This document shows positions 46,598-58,329 of a DNA stretch of 64,000 bases, piece after piece (the first letter of the stretch is position 1; every line of letters starts with the position of its first letter). This DNA comes from Asterias rubens (lineage: Eukaryota; Echinodermata; Asteroidea; Forcipulatida; Asteriidae): contig NC_047063.1 of the NCBI RefSeq assembly GCF_902459465.1, forward strand, positions 20,487,685 through 20,551,684. Direction: 5' to 3'. The notes below the pieces were generated by a model, which was not told where the DNA came from, ran no database searches, and saw nothing but the letters and a program-made list of their open reading frames with translations. The translations under genes were made by a program, and so were the position numbers.

Positions 46598-47581
46598 CTA
46601 GTGGAAATGTCTAAAGTGTGCTTTGATTGCTGTCTTGAAGGCTTTGTAGTCTTTTAACTCCATGATGGAACCTTTGACGGGCCGAGCAAAGGTTGGCGAC
46701 CGTGTTTGTGACATAGCGCCCTCTATCAGTGACACATATTCAGTGAGGTGCGTGCTGGTCTGGTTATTAGCGATCAAATATTGGACAAAGAAAGCTGAAA
46801 CACCATTTATCCGGTGATCGGATAATACAATGTCTTAGTGTCAACATTTTGTGCAAGATCAACCCACAACTCAATTATTTAAGTGGAGATTATATCAAAT
46901 GAGACGAGAGAGAGATTTTCACAATGTTTAATGGCACATTAATTTTCCTTTCACTTATATCAATTGAAAATTCACAAAATGTCTCCCGCCTGCCCTGACG
47001 CTTCTCAGTATTATAAATACTTCCGTGTCCGGGGGCATAGCCTACTAGCCTTATGTTGCAGCTGCTTATTTTCTCCCAGCTTTCAGCAAACTAAGAAGTC
47101 TCAACAGACACACTCTGCAATGATTTCAGGATCCAGAAGACAATCATTAATTCAGATGATTTTAAATGAAATGGTGGAATTATTTTTGCCTATCCTATTG
47201 TGTTCCATAAATATTTGTATTGATAAACAATCATGTTTTGTTTTTAATCATAAAGTATAGTAATTTAGATTTTGTGTCTGATTTTGGATTCAACTATGGT
47301 GTCGTATGTCGTATGGATATAATACAGAAAAAACAACTGATACAAATTGTGTACACTTGTGCCCACGAAATAGAAAAACACAATTGAATACCAACCACCC
47401 TAGTGTGCTAATACCCAAATTTTGAACCACCGCTAGTGACCGGAAAGTCACAAAAAATGTAAAAATATGCCATGATGTTTTCGTGAAACAACACAAACGG
47501 TATATGAAAACGTGTATATTCACTGTCAGGGTATTCTGCGGTTTTGCGGGTCGTTCGAGCTCCTTCTCTTCCTTCCTCCAT
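46598..47581 (-). CDS. Probable small two-exon gene, unrecognised (about 84 residues)
   Basis: The last exon (46794-46598) follows a good acceptor (GTTTCAG). It encodes FFVQYLIANNQTSTHLTEYV and on through ARPVKGSIMELKDYKAFKTA to a TAG after HFRHFH, and its composition looks protein-like. The nearest phase-matched upstream exon is 47581-47524 (ATG in a good context, MEEGREGARTTRKTAEYPD), leaving one base so the junction residue would be Thr. Its donor (ACA then GTGAAT) is weak, so extra or different upstream exons are possible. No domain is recognised and it is predicted soluble. Confidence 0.45.
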
Positions 47582-47944
47582 TATATGAAGTAGGCCATTT
47601 CGTCAGGTAGTCTAATATCATGTTATCACCCCACCGCCCCCTCCTGCATCAGATGGAATCGTAACATGACAACCTTACACTTTACGAACTACCTCTCGGG
47701 CAATGTTGCTAATTTTGAAAGGTCTGAAATCACATCGACCCTTTTCTTCAAAAAAAAAGAAGAAAGAAAAAGAAGACAAGCAGACAAACGCCCAAACAAA
47801 CATCTAAACAAACAAAATAATCAGCCACGCGGAATGAAAACAAAATTCTCTGGAAAAAAACTTTATGTGCATCTTGACGTCCCAATAGAGTGATTTGCGA
47901 CGTCTGAGATCCAATGACAGGGCTTACTAAACATGAGAACATTC

Positions 47945-48068
47945 TAGACCCAGCTGGGGCACTGTATTCCTTTTTCGAAATTTTGACACTTTCTGCCATA
48001 CTAGCTAGGTACGACCGATCATGTCAAAATTCGAAAAAAGGAGTACATCGCCCCAGTTACTGGGTCTA
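47945..48068. mobile_element. 124-bp inverted-repeat element
   Basis: TAGACCCAGCTGGGGCACTG at the left is mirrored by CGCCCCAGTTACTGGGTCTA at the right. The inner TTTTTCGAAATTTTGACA pairs with TGTCAAAATTCGAAAAA. Confidence 0.85.
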
Positions 48069-49398
48069 AGAACATTCCGAGCTGTTGATTTCACTTGGAC
48101 CTCTCTACAGTTTTTGTTTTTTGCTCATAGAAGCACCAATTCTTTTAGACAAGAAAGCTCGTACAGTTCATGTAAAATGTTTTAAAGAGTGTTAATTTAT
48201 TTTCATAATCTCTGCTGGTTCCTATGCCTCGTGTGGAGTCAGCCAGTGAAAAACAATTGCCGATTGGCTACCCAAAGGCACTGTCGTTTAAGGCTAGGAT
48301 AATTTGCACAGACAAACTCGATCATGCTTGAAATTCTCGCGGGAACCATGGACGAGGGAAATACACTCTTTCAATTTCCGTTTTTTTTCATGTGCGGCTT
48401 CTGGCTTTTTTAATAATGTTTTGGTTTCTTGGGGGGTATTTGTCGAAGACGTTGGAGAGGAAACAGCTCACAGTGCCGAGTGTTGTCTTAATGAAAAAGT
48501 GATAAATTAATAATACACATACACCGTGCTTTGACTCCATTGTGGTTTCCCCTCAACCTGCAGTGAACCATACGCTAAATGTTGTTGAAAACGACTCCCC
48601 CAATTAAATATTTATATTGTACGGTGGCTCCGCATAATAGAGCCACGACTTAAGCAGCGGTGAGGTATGAAGCAATTGTGGCGGTACGGTTTTCGAGACT
48701 GGATGCAAAAATACATGAATATTCAAGCTTAGTTGTTTCAATTTTTGCATAATTCACTTTAATACCCCCCTTTGGCGTGTATCTCACTAACCCCACCCCT
48801 TTAAATACATTATGCTGTAAAACAAAAATAACATCAATCCGACAATCGACAGTTTGTGTCTCATTTAAGTTTAACAAAATTTAACTTCTGGTTTCATTTG
48901 CTTCTCTAAAAGTATATTTATTTTATTTAATGAATAAATGTCAGACATATTTCTCGGTCGGCCAGACTATGCCGTTTCCAGCCTCAGATTTGGTTGCACT
49001 GGTTACAATGACAAACAAACAAGATGGCTCACTCTACAATTACAACATTCTATAGCAATGTTGTCCAAACTGCGTGCAAGGCGACCCATACTCCACTGTT
49101 CTCGACTGCCGCACATCTTCAAATCCCATTTCCTATAGAATTATTTAGACAGTGATGACTTTTCAAGTCAAACGTCTCATCTCTCTCCAGATGATGAAGT
49201 TGCAAGGTCGGGTAACAGATGTTTGCTATCGTTTTAGTCTCGAGGAGGAACTGCACTTCTGGACGCAGAGAAAATAACCATGGGTTTAAACTTTGGTATT
49301 CCGCTATGCAGATCTGAGCAAAAATATATGGGCGTCATTTCTTCGTGGGTCGGTGACTCTGTCATCTGTATGAGATAGCAATAACACACTCGGGTTCC

Positions 49399-49784
49399 TT
49401 AAAGCCAGTGGACACTATTGGTAACTGTCAAAGATCAGTCTTCTCACTCGGTGCATCTCAACAAATGCATAAAATAACAAACCTGTGAAATTTGAGCTTG
49501 ATTGGTCGTCGGAGTTGCGAGATAACTATAAAAGAAAAAACACCCTTGTCACACGAAGTTGTGTGCTTTCAGATGCTTGATTTCGAGACCTCAAGTTGTA
49601 AACTTGAGGTCTCGAAATCAAATTCGTTGAAAGTTACTTCTTTTTTGAAAACTACGTCACTTCAGAGGAAGCCGTTTCTCATATTGTTTTATACTACCAA
49701 CCTCTCCCCATTAATCGTTACCAAGTAAGGTTTTATGCTAATAATTATTTTGAGTAATTACCAATAGTGTCCACTGCCTTTAAA
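49399..49784 (-). mobile_element. TTAA-type MITE family A, first of a second adjacent pair
   Basis: Left TTAAAGCCAGTGGACACTAT, right CAATAGTGTCCACTGCCTTTAA. The internal palindrome is perfect: TTTCGAGACCTCAAG and CTTGAGGTCTCGAAA. The copy is well preserved. Confidence 0.9.
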
Positions 49785-50177
49785 GGCACTGGACACTTTT
49801 GGTAATTGTCAAAGACCAGAATTCTCATTTGGTATAATTTGCTATTCCTGTTCCATCATGATGCATATATTAAACATAGCAAGCCTGTGGAAGTTTGGGT
49901 TTTAATTATTGGCCATCGAAGTTGCAAGAAAATTATGAAAGAAAAACCAACCTTGTTGTACAAAATGTGTGCGCTTGCAAGTAGAAATAAAAGGCTTCAG
50001 CTGAGGTCTTTTATTTGAAAAGTTACCTCTTTCTAAAAAAATATGCCACTTAAGAGTAGAGGGAGCCGTTCTCACAATGTTTATACTAAAAACAGCTCTC
50101 ACTTGCTCTCTAAAAGAAGTTGTTACAAATGCTTACAATTATTTTGTAATTACCAATAGTTTCCCATTGCCTGTAAA
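49781..50177 (-). mobile_element. TTAA-type MITE family A, second of the pair, more diverged
   Basis: It begins TTAAAGGCACTGGACACTTT, sharing TTTAAA with the preceding copy, and ends CCAATAGTTTCCCATTGCCT. The internal palindrome is lost. Confidence 0.8.
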
Positions 50178-52834
50178 GACGAAAAATACGATCTTGGATC
50201 AGAAACGCAAGTTGCCTATTTTGTGTTCAAATCCAAAAGTCCAGTGATAATAAACATAGCTCACATACCGGTGTCAATCTGCTGGAGCAATACAATTTTT
50301 CAAATGTCAACTTTTGTCAATGTCGCAAAAATACACAAGGATCCCAAACGTTATCGGTAATTAACAGTCCAGACTGGACAGGTTTTTCATGGTGGTACAA
50401 CAGTGCACGAACTATCTGGACTGTGGGGTCTCACACTAAGACCACATTGTACGATATTGAATGGTCAAACAGTAGGAGGGTTGACTGTGGATTACAAGAT
50501 GTCGCGAGATGCATTCACAATTATGGTTTAAAATTGCAGTAGGAGGGTTGACCATGTTCTATGTAAATGCATTCACCACATGATATAGTGCAGGCGTCAG
50601 ACAGTAGGAGGATTGACCGTTCCCTGCTTAAGTATAAAGTGCAGCATCCTTATTTGGAAAAAGAACTTATCAAACTGACATTAGATGTTAATTTTCTTCT
50701 CAATAGGCCTTTAATATTTTAATTACACTCTTTACACAATCCATACTGTATATTAAAACTGTAGTAACAACATCTTTAAACACTCAACTCAAACCACACA
50801 TTATCTGTCAATTCACATCTCAACATGTCTTAAAATCTATAAAATTTTGCGCTTGTGCGACATTTATACTTGTACTAATAAAAATGAGTCGTACAAAATG
50901 GAAAAAGGACAGCTTTTTCAAACTGCTAACCAAACAAAATGACCTGTGGAATAAATGCGAAATTGTTTCATGGCCTCATGTTTCCGCCCAAGCAGAGTCT
51001 TTCTCAGAGGGTATGCTTGGATCACAATGACCTTTCATCACCAGTTTGTGCAAAGAATTATAAATAAAATAGCAGTACACAACCAATTTTCCATAGGTGG
51101 AACTTGTTATAGTAATTTGCCTCAACTGGATGTCTTAACTCGTACATGATTTTTAAACTCACGAGGCCTGAATATTTTCCATTCACATTACCTCCGCTCA
51201 TTTTCATAAAGCCTTTAAACCACACAAAAAGTGCTAAGCACATACAAATCTTGCTTAACCAATACTGGGTTCCAGTCCAAATTCCATGAAGTTTACATTG
51301 TTGCAACTGGTGCTCCACTCGTCTTGTGCTTAGCAAAGAAATTTGCTAAGTAGTATTTTCTGCTTAACACCGTCATAAAATTTGGCCCTGGTCTTTCGAA
51401 TGGTAAGCAGTCTTCGCAAGCTTGTCCACTCCTCAGTCAACCATTTATTAGTTATTTTTCAAATATTCTATACTTTTACAGGGGTGGGGGCTGTTCCACT
51501 CGCCCCATACTGATTTACTTTTACAAATGTTCTCTTACAGACTTCTGTCACATTCAATTTGGAAAATTAAACAAATTTTGGAAGGTTTTAGACAGTTTTT
51601 ATAACAAGTAATGCTTGAAGAACAATGTAGGCCACAGGTCTTGTCCAGTTTACGCCAAGGTTCTTGTGGAAGGATGAAAGCTAATTTTCATGAAATGAAC
51701 ACTAAATCATTCAGAGGGATGCTTGGTCCCTTTGTATACCTTGCCAAATAGATTTATTTGCTTTCACATCTGACATAACTAGCGTCAATACAGGATAAAT
51801 AGGAAATAAGATGAAATATTAAAGTTTAAGATGTGGGAGGGTAGGGACTGGAAACCTAATCCAATCCATACAAGGCAATGGTCTCAGGTGGGAATCGCAC
51901 CAGGGTTGACAGAATTCTGACTGGCACCCCTGAAAAAAAATTTAAAGAAAAAAAAAATAACAAAAAAAGGAAGACCACCAACAGAGGTCTATATATAGCT
52001 CAGATGGTAATGCGTAATACCAAAATCCAGAGGTCAGTGTTTCAAATCCCATTCTAGTGTATTTCTCTTTTTTTTTCAACCCCAAAGTATTTTAAATTTA
52101 TCCAGCCAGTTTCCCTTGTGGTTCACTACTTCATGAATTGAAACTAAATACTCGTCACCAAAAATCCCTCCCATGACAATCATTTATCATGTCTTTAAGA
52201 CAGTTTGTGGTTTATTAATTGATATAATTTTATGTATATCTTGAAGATAATAGTTGGGAGACAGTGAAGCGAGCGACCCATCCTTGAACCCATTTATCAA
52301 TTGATGGTTGGATTATCTTCGTCCATGTTGAAATCATTACCATCCAACTCTGAAATTGCTGAGACATTGCCAAACTCCCCAAGTACAACTCACATTCCAT
52401 CCTGACTTATCGACCTCCAACTGACCCCATAACGTGGGAGACTACTTCTATATTGATTAAGACTGATAAAATATTAATCAAGTGTCAATGTTTAAGTGCA
52501 TTCTTTCGTGTGTAATCGCATTCTTAAGACATTTTGCTACTTACAAGGTCACTTCAAACTTCCAGCGTGACCGTCCTCCGCTCATCAAACTTAAGGACAA
52601 ACAATTTATGACTCTTGAATACACTTTAAGAAGACTTAATTGTTTTTCAACCGATGGGTTCCAATTTCCTGAAACCTGTAAGCTAAACAGCCTACAGGGT
52701 GGCCATTCATTCTGATTAAAAAAGCACTGCTTAACGTAATCAAAACAAAACTGCTTACTCGATGGCAGTTCTTGTAAGCAGATTCCATTTCATTTAATTA
52801 ATTCTGGGTAGAGAGCCAAGGACTCTCTCTCAAA

Positions 52835-53065
52835 AAAAACTTATTCACTGTACTAGCCAAGAACCCCATGGATAGAAACCAAGGAAGGAGGTTTCAGTTT
52901 GATAGCTTAGAGGAAAACCCTAGAGAATTATTCCAAGGAAAACTCATGCAATCTGATAGGGATTGAAAACCCAATCCAAAAAGTGCCTCCGGCAGGATGC
53001 GAACCAGAGCCCCAGAGGTGGAAGGCAAGGAGAGATTATCACTACGCTAACCTGACCACCCGTAG
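52835..53065 (-). mobile_element. tRNA-derived SINE
   Basis: On minus, GGTTCGCATCC (about 52993-53003) is a B box. The body GGTTTCAGTTTGATAGC then GAGGAAAACCC is shared with 11815-11850. CACTGTACTAGCCAAGA is also shared with 11620. Confidence 0.6.
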
Positions 53066-53529
53066 AAGTAAGAGATGCAGCAATGCATATTTTCATTGCT
53101 AAAGCAAAACTCACCATTAAATATTCACAAAATCCACTTGTACTCATACACATCTGTCTCAATAGGTACGAAAAAGCTTACAATGAACAGCTTTATATTA
53201 AATTGGACTTGGGGCATTTTGTGATGCAATCTGTGAGAAAAACCTGCACATTGCAAAACTGGTAAGAGCTGTGGGTACCATTACACAATGAAACAAAGGT
53301 CCCAACAACATTATTCTTCATTGAACTGGGTCCCCACAAGTGGATTCTTTAGAAAAGAGAATAATAGCACAACAATAGCAAGTCCCTACAACTCTATGTA
53401 TAAAAGTATGTTTGTGTTTGTGACAGAGAAAACAGAATAAGCTGTTGCAAGCTGCTTACCAACCAAATTGACCTACACATTCAATGTATACAACTGGCAT
53501 ACAACTTGAGTAAATAAATAAAAAAATAG

Positions 53530-53655
53530 TTAATGGCCCGACGTTTTGACCCTAGCAGAGTCTCTCTTGAAGGCTAAATGACAACACAACCATCATTTAG
53601 CCTTTGAGAAAGACTTTGCTGGCGATGAAAACGTCAGGCCATTAACTAGTTTTTG
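53530..53655. mobile_element. Inverted-repeat element (GTTAATGGCC ends)
   Basis: TAGTTAATGGCCCGACGTTTT pairs with AAACGTCAGGCCATTAACTA. The inner GGCTAAATG faces CATTTAGCC. A decayed relative lies near 50970. Confidence 0.75.
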
Positions 53656-53784
53656 CACTTGTTTAGTGTTTGTGAAAGTTACCACTTTACATGCATCAAC
53701 TCAGTCTCAGACCAAGTAATGTCAAAGAGCTACATGTACTTCCCATCTCTAGAAACATTTTGAGCTCTGAGGCCAGTGTCAATA

Positions 53785-53970
53785 ACAAGCCAAGTCCAAA
53801 TTGGCAGCAATGGCTACCGCTACGGCTTTGGCTAGATTTCCAAATCATCATCATCACCATGCGTTAAAGTATAGGACATCCTGGACATCCTTACCGACAC
53901 CCTTAGCAACAGTGGTAACCATAGCAGTACATGTACACCTGTACATGTAGCACCAATTTGGATACGGCCA
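53785..53970. mobile_element. Inverted-repeat element (CCAAATTGG ends)
   Basis: GTCCAAATTGGCAGCAATGG at the left corresponds in reverse complement to TAGCACCAATTTGGATACGG at the right. The inner ATGTACACCTGTACATGTA is palindromic. The CAT-triplet stretch (His6 in one frame) is non-coding. Confidence 0.6.
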
Positions 53971-55675
53971 CAGTTTTTAGTGTGTAAAACACAAAATGAC
54001 AACATTCACTTTGTGAAGGGTCCCAGTTCACATCTCCTGTTCGTATTGTGTCTATATCACAAACTACAAGAAACATCTCAGTAAGAAAACTTTACAATTA
54101 TTAATGAGTTCTTATGGTATAACACTAAAGATAAGCAGAAGAACATACGAGACAATTTAAACAGAACCTGCATTCAAATTTTAAGAAATATCTTACACAC
54201 ATGAATTATTACACTCAGACAATGCAATGCATACAATCATTCTGCTTATCATCAAATCCGCTTAGCATAGATAAATCTCACTTAGCAAAAGCAGTTTACT
54301 AACCATCCATAATACATTGTGGAAGGTACCCCTTCAACTTCTTGCATATTGCTTCCCTTTAAACATAATTTCCACTTCCTTTACCTCGACGATTCTGATT
54401 ATCTCCGCATAGTATCACAGAAGAATTTTAATGTCTTAATTTTTTTCTTCTTCATCTTCTCTCCATTTTCTTGTTGCATCTTAACATTCATCCCGTCTGC
54501 ATCTTGAGTGGGATCGCTGACCCTAATACGACTGCATAATGTTTGTGCATCGCAGAAGAGAGACGTCACCTACACCGGCATTCACATTTCATCGGCCAGT
54601 CCTGTTGACATTTTTTTCTCCCCAAGCCGGCGTCTCCGTATAACTCTCCATAAATGTTTCACGATGATTTCCGTAAAGTTCATTCTCGATTTCCAGACTC
54701 CATAAATAATCTTGTTTATTTACATACAGACATTGATGAACCTAAACAAGCTTTGCCTGAGAGTACACTCAATGTATGTTGATTCATATGGAACTTGAGT
54801 ACCTGTCTCAATAAGTTATGTGTTAAAGCTGTATCGACCCTCTTTATCACAGAAAGACCTGAACATTTTCATTTTTTTTTTCTCTGAAAGATCGTTGACA
54901 GATGAAAGTTGAAAGCCATATAATACTTTTATTTTGCCACACACACTAAACAAAATACATTCGACAAATCCAAATGCGTGTGCTGGCAACAATGGTGGGT
55001 CCTGATGGTAACTCATTTATATCTTTTAACTTAGTGTTTATTACTAATCCCTGACAGCTTTCTTTCACTCAGTGAAATGAAAGTTTCTATCCTCATTAAA
55101 AGGAAAGTCTATTTTCATATTATGATATGTAGCCCCAATATTTCAAATATCAAGTGATGCATCTTGAATGATAGACTTTGCCATTAATAATAATTGACAA
55201 AACAACTATTCGGTACCACCAAAGCTTCTAGAAGTGTCGGATATGGTAAAACCATACGCCTTTTAAAACGAGGAGTTAGTTTAGTGATAAATACAGATCT
55301 CAGCAGTTCCAAAATGGATCCCTTGACTTTTGGATAGTCAGCGTATTCAGAGATTGTTTGAAACTACCTGCCATATTCTGTGAATCTTTCGAAGGGCAAT
55401 TTCAAGAAAACCTTGATGAAAGATTTGATTTCATGTGTGTTTATTTGGAAGGTGCCACACTCAAGCGTAGATTGATGAAACATGGCAATGCACACATGGC
55501 ACAGAAGCTACCAATGACACTGGCTTTCATCCAGACTATCCAAAATACAAAAACCTCCTCGAGAAGGAGTCTACATTCTGTCTTTTGAGCAATCAGCACA
55601 TGGGGTCTATTTTCAGGCAAAGCTGTTTAATAAAACTGACCTGTGACCTGGGTCAAACCTAGGTCATGACCTCTG

Positions 55676-57269
55676 TCATACTTGGCACAAGATTATTGGC
55701 AGTTCGGGTCGAAGTCTAGGTGGATCAAGGGTGATCTCTCCCTGTTTAGGGAAAAACAAACAAATAAACAACATCAAGACAAAAACTTATTACTACCAGT
55801 GGTGTAGCAACTCAACATTGCGATCAGTAAGCTTTGGTCGTCTTCAGAAGAAAAGCTTTTCTCCTAAAACAACCGTAGCACAGCAAGAAGAGGTAAGAGG
55901 AAAAGATAATATTAATAACAATATTCCTATACTTTTGTACATAAGAAAGTGTAGACAAATAAAGAGGAAAATAAAAACTAAAGAAGATGAAATCAGCTTA
56001 AAGGCAGTGGACAATATTGGTATTACTCAAAATAATTATCAGCATAAAACCTTACTTGGTAATGAGTAATGGGGAGAGGTTGATAGTATAAAACATTGTG
56101 AGAAATGGCTCCCTCTGAAGTGACGTAGTTTACGAGAAAGAATTAATTTTCCAAGAATTTGATTTAGAGACCTCAAGTTTAGAATTTGAGGTCTCGAAAT
56201 CAAGCATCTAAAAGCACACAACTTCTTGTGACAAGGTTTTTTTTCTTCATCATTATCTCGCAACTTCGATGACCAATTGAACTCAAATTTTCACAGGTTT
56301 GTTATTTTATGCATATGTTGAGATACATTAAGTGAGAAGACTTGTCTTTGACAATTACCAATAGTGTCCAGTGTCTTAAACCATTTGTTTTAGTCTAACT
56401 AAAACTATGTGTGCTTATCCCTTGTTAACCCTCCTACTGATGGTCCCATTTTTCAGCGTGTTGACCAACCGCTTCAAACCGTTCAACTGCATGGTTTGTG
56501 TAAAGTGAGAAACTTTGCGCAGAACCGCACTTAAGTTTCTGTATGCAGGTTTGTGTGTAGATCCATTCACCACATGATGAGGTATCATACGCAAAGGGAA
56601 TCTCACATGCCTGACGTTGGCTGTATTTAGAACCACCAAACTTCATAACTTGAGCATTTTCTAAACCTCGGCTTTGGTTCCAGCCTGGCTCTGGGCTTTG
56701 TTTGACATGTTTGATGTTGGAGCATGGTGCAAGTGCATACTGATCCAACATCAATAGCGAACCCGGCAACCAAGCCAGTGATAGAGCCGGGTAGCCAAAC
56801 TGCAGCCGAAGCCAAATTTTGGAGGAAGCCCATGAAATGTTTTCCCAATCTGGTTACAAACATGACCAACAGAGAAATCACATCCCTCCCCTGAACTACA
56901 TGTGTTACAGGAATGACAAATTAAGTTGCTTCAGAGTGATTCCCAACTTTATACCTTCCCTTTAAGTACATGCGCATGAACATGTAGGAAGAATATCAAG
57001 CCTGGTTTTCTTGAGTCCATTGAGGCAGAAATTCCATGGCACCAGAGAGGGTTCGAACCCACAGGCTACAACCTTCCACATTTAAGATAATCAGACGTAG
57101 ACAAACTTTGTAAAACTATGTAAAACCTTGGAAGAGTTTTGGCTTTACCTGTGGTTTAAGATTTGTATAAATTCTCATCATTCCAGCTTTCATCTTCCGT
57201 CTCTTTGATCCAGGAATCTCAATATAGAACTCGTGAGCTACATGTCCGTCTTCATCATAGAACTCAGAA
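55676..57269 (-). CDS. TUSC2: TUSC2 (FUS1) homologue, last two coding exons, partial
   Basis: Exon 57269-57149 begins in phase 2 after CTAAAACAG and encodes SEFYDEDGHVAHEFYIEIPG through MRIYTNLKPQ to a GTAAAG donor. Exon 55741-55676, after CCTAAACAG, encodes GEITLDPPRLRPELPIILCQV and a TGA. Human TUSC2 has the same order, with FYDEDGDLAHEFYEE, HKNLIPQG, KLDHPRIHVDFPVILYEV and a stop. The exon boundary also falls at the same PQ/G point. TUSC2 is a small myristoylated protein linked to mitochondrial calcium handling and growth control. The N-terminal exon (about 50 residues, with the myristoylation signal) was not found up to 64000, so intron 1 exceeds 6.7 kb or the exon is too diverged to see. 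Confidence 0.9.
55998..56380 (+). mobile_element. TTAA-type MITE family A in the TUSC2 intron
   Basis: TTAAAGGCAGTGGACAATAT at the left and CCAATAGTGTCCAGTGTCTT at the right. The family core is present. Its right flank is the duplicate 56381-56594. Confidence 0.87.
56381..56594. repeat. Near-identical duplicate of 40423-40636
   Basis: It follows the MITE directly, as in the other locus. It ends where TATCATACGC continues to AAAGGG here but TGCTGC there. Confidence 0.88.
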
Positions 57270-57561
57270 CTGTTTTAGAAAAAGAAGAAGAAAAAACACC
57301 AATCAGAATCATTGTTCGGAATGTCTTTTCCAGAAATTAACATTGAAATCCCTTAAAACCATAATTACACTGTACATTGTACTTCCTAGGACTTTTTGCC
57401 TTCAGGTGACTTAAATCCTCCAATAGACCTTTCTTTTGCAACATCACAGCCCGAGGTTTTGTCAACCCAGATTGGAAAACTATAGAAAGCCATAAGTGCA
57501 AATCAAGAATACATGTAGATCGGTATTTTTCGTAACAATGTAACCGAATTTGTTAATTTTG

Positions 57562-57936
57562 TTTAAAGCCATTATACACTTTCGGTAAACAGTATTGTCC
57601 AAGTCCCACACTTCGTGTATCACAACTTATATATAAAATAACAATCCTGTGGAAATTTAGGCTCAATCGGACATCGGAGTCAGGAGAAAATAACGGGAAA
57701 ACCCACTCCTGTTTTCGCGCGTTTCGCCGTGTCATGACATGTGTTTATAACAAATCCGTAATTCTCGCTAACGAGAATTTATATTGTTTTACCGTTTTCT
57801 CAAAAAGTAAAGCATTTCATGGACTAATATTTCAAGAGAAGTCTTTCACCATTACCTTCTGTAATCCCTGTAAATTATTTGTAAATCTGTGAACTTTTTT
57901 TTTTTTTTCTGTACCGAAAGGGTCCAATGGCTTTAA
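57562..57936 (+). mobile_element. TTAA-type MITE family B, copy 2, inserted in a repeat
   Basis: TTTAAAGCCATTATACACTT at the left and AAGGGTCCAATGGCTTTAAA at the right. It is collinear with 8823-9113, plus an extra 90-base stretch at about 57745-57840. Removing it with one TTAA restores the sequence seen inverted at 9575-9620. Confidence 0.9.
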
Positions 57937-57944
57937 AACAAAGC

Positions 57945-58090
57945 AACTTATCATGAGAGGTATTTTATTTAATTGAAAATTTGCAGAAAATGTTGAATTT
58001 TGTTGAATCATCTATTTTTACGATTGAGTGTTTTACTACCATTCGGCCGACCAAGGCAACCAAGGCGGTTTGTTTATCAACAAAAGAAAG
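57945..58090 (+). repeat. Host repeat of the family B insertion, right part
   Basis: GAGGTATTTTATTTAATTGA, then TTTACGATTGAGTGTTTTAC, then CAAGGCGGTTTGTTTATCAA match the reverse complement of 9417-9575. Confidence 0.85.
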
Positions 58091-58329
58091 GTCTATAAAT
58101 CACATTGAATATAACGTCGCGCGGCTCAAATATCTGACCTACAAGATGGCATCTATGCGTGTGCGTGTGTGGTGCGTGCATGTGCCGTAGAAATCAAACC
58201 GGGAGTGTTGGGTGCTGCGTGCTGTGATGATGTACGGGGTTTAGACGCGCATACGGTTTGCCCTACAAGATGGCGACTTTTCATAGCAAAAAGGGCTTTC
58301 AATACGATCTATATATCCTACTTAGTTTT

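Larger units (their letters stand above)
47582..55675. other. Long spacer between the small gene and TUSC2
   Basis: No recognisable exon was found in 8 kb. It holds two end-to-end family A MITEs, several inverted-repeat elements and a tRNA-derived SINE. CAGTAGGAGGGTTGAC-like motifs recur at 50471, 50536 and 50600 and are related to the 40423/56381 duplicate. Short open frames (48938-49138, 51336-51058, 52482-52715, 53083-53265) have no family signature. Confidence 0.5.

Noticed and set aside
48938-49138. Plus-strand frame MSDIFLGRPDYAVSSLRFG, faintly BUB3-like at its start
   Set aside because: The resemblance stops after about 15 residues and no WD-repeat sequence follows.
49180-49380. Plus-strand short frames after a possible acceptor (TCTCTCCAG at about 49191)
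   Set aside because: No matching upstream exon and no recognisable family.
51985-52080. tRNA-like segment (TAGCTCAGATGG and TTTCAAATCCC)
   Set aside because: The cloverleaf cannot be completed with paired stems. It looks like a SINE head or decayed tRNA relic.
52300-52380. Minus-strand end reading ELDGNDFNMDEDNPTIN and a stop, possibly a terminal exon
   Set aside because: The upstream acceptor lacks a pyrimidine tract and no partner exon was found.
55190-55350. Minus-strand frame reading ADYPKVKGSILELLRSVF and on, just past the TUSC2 stop
   Set aside because: It lies in the probable TUSC2 3' UTR, has no good start or splice context, and the opposite strand is equally open (DTGFHPDYPKYKNLLEKE). 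I could not support either.
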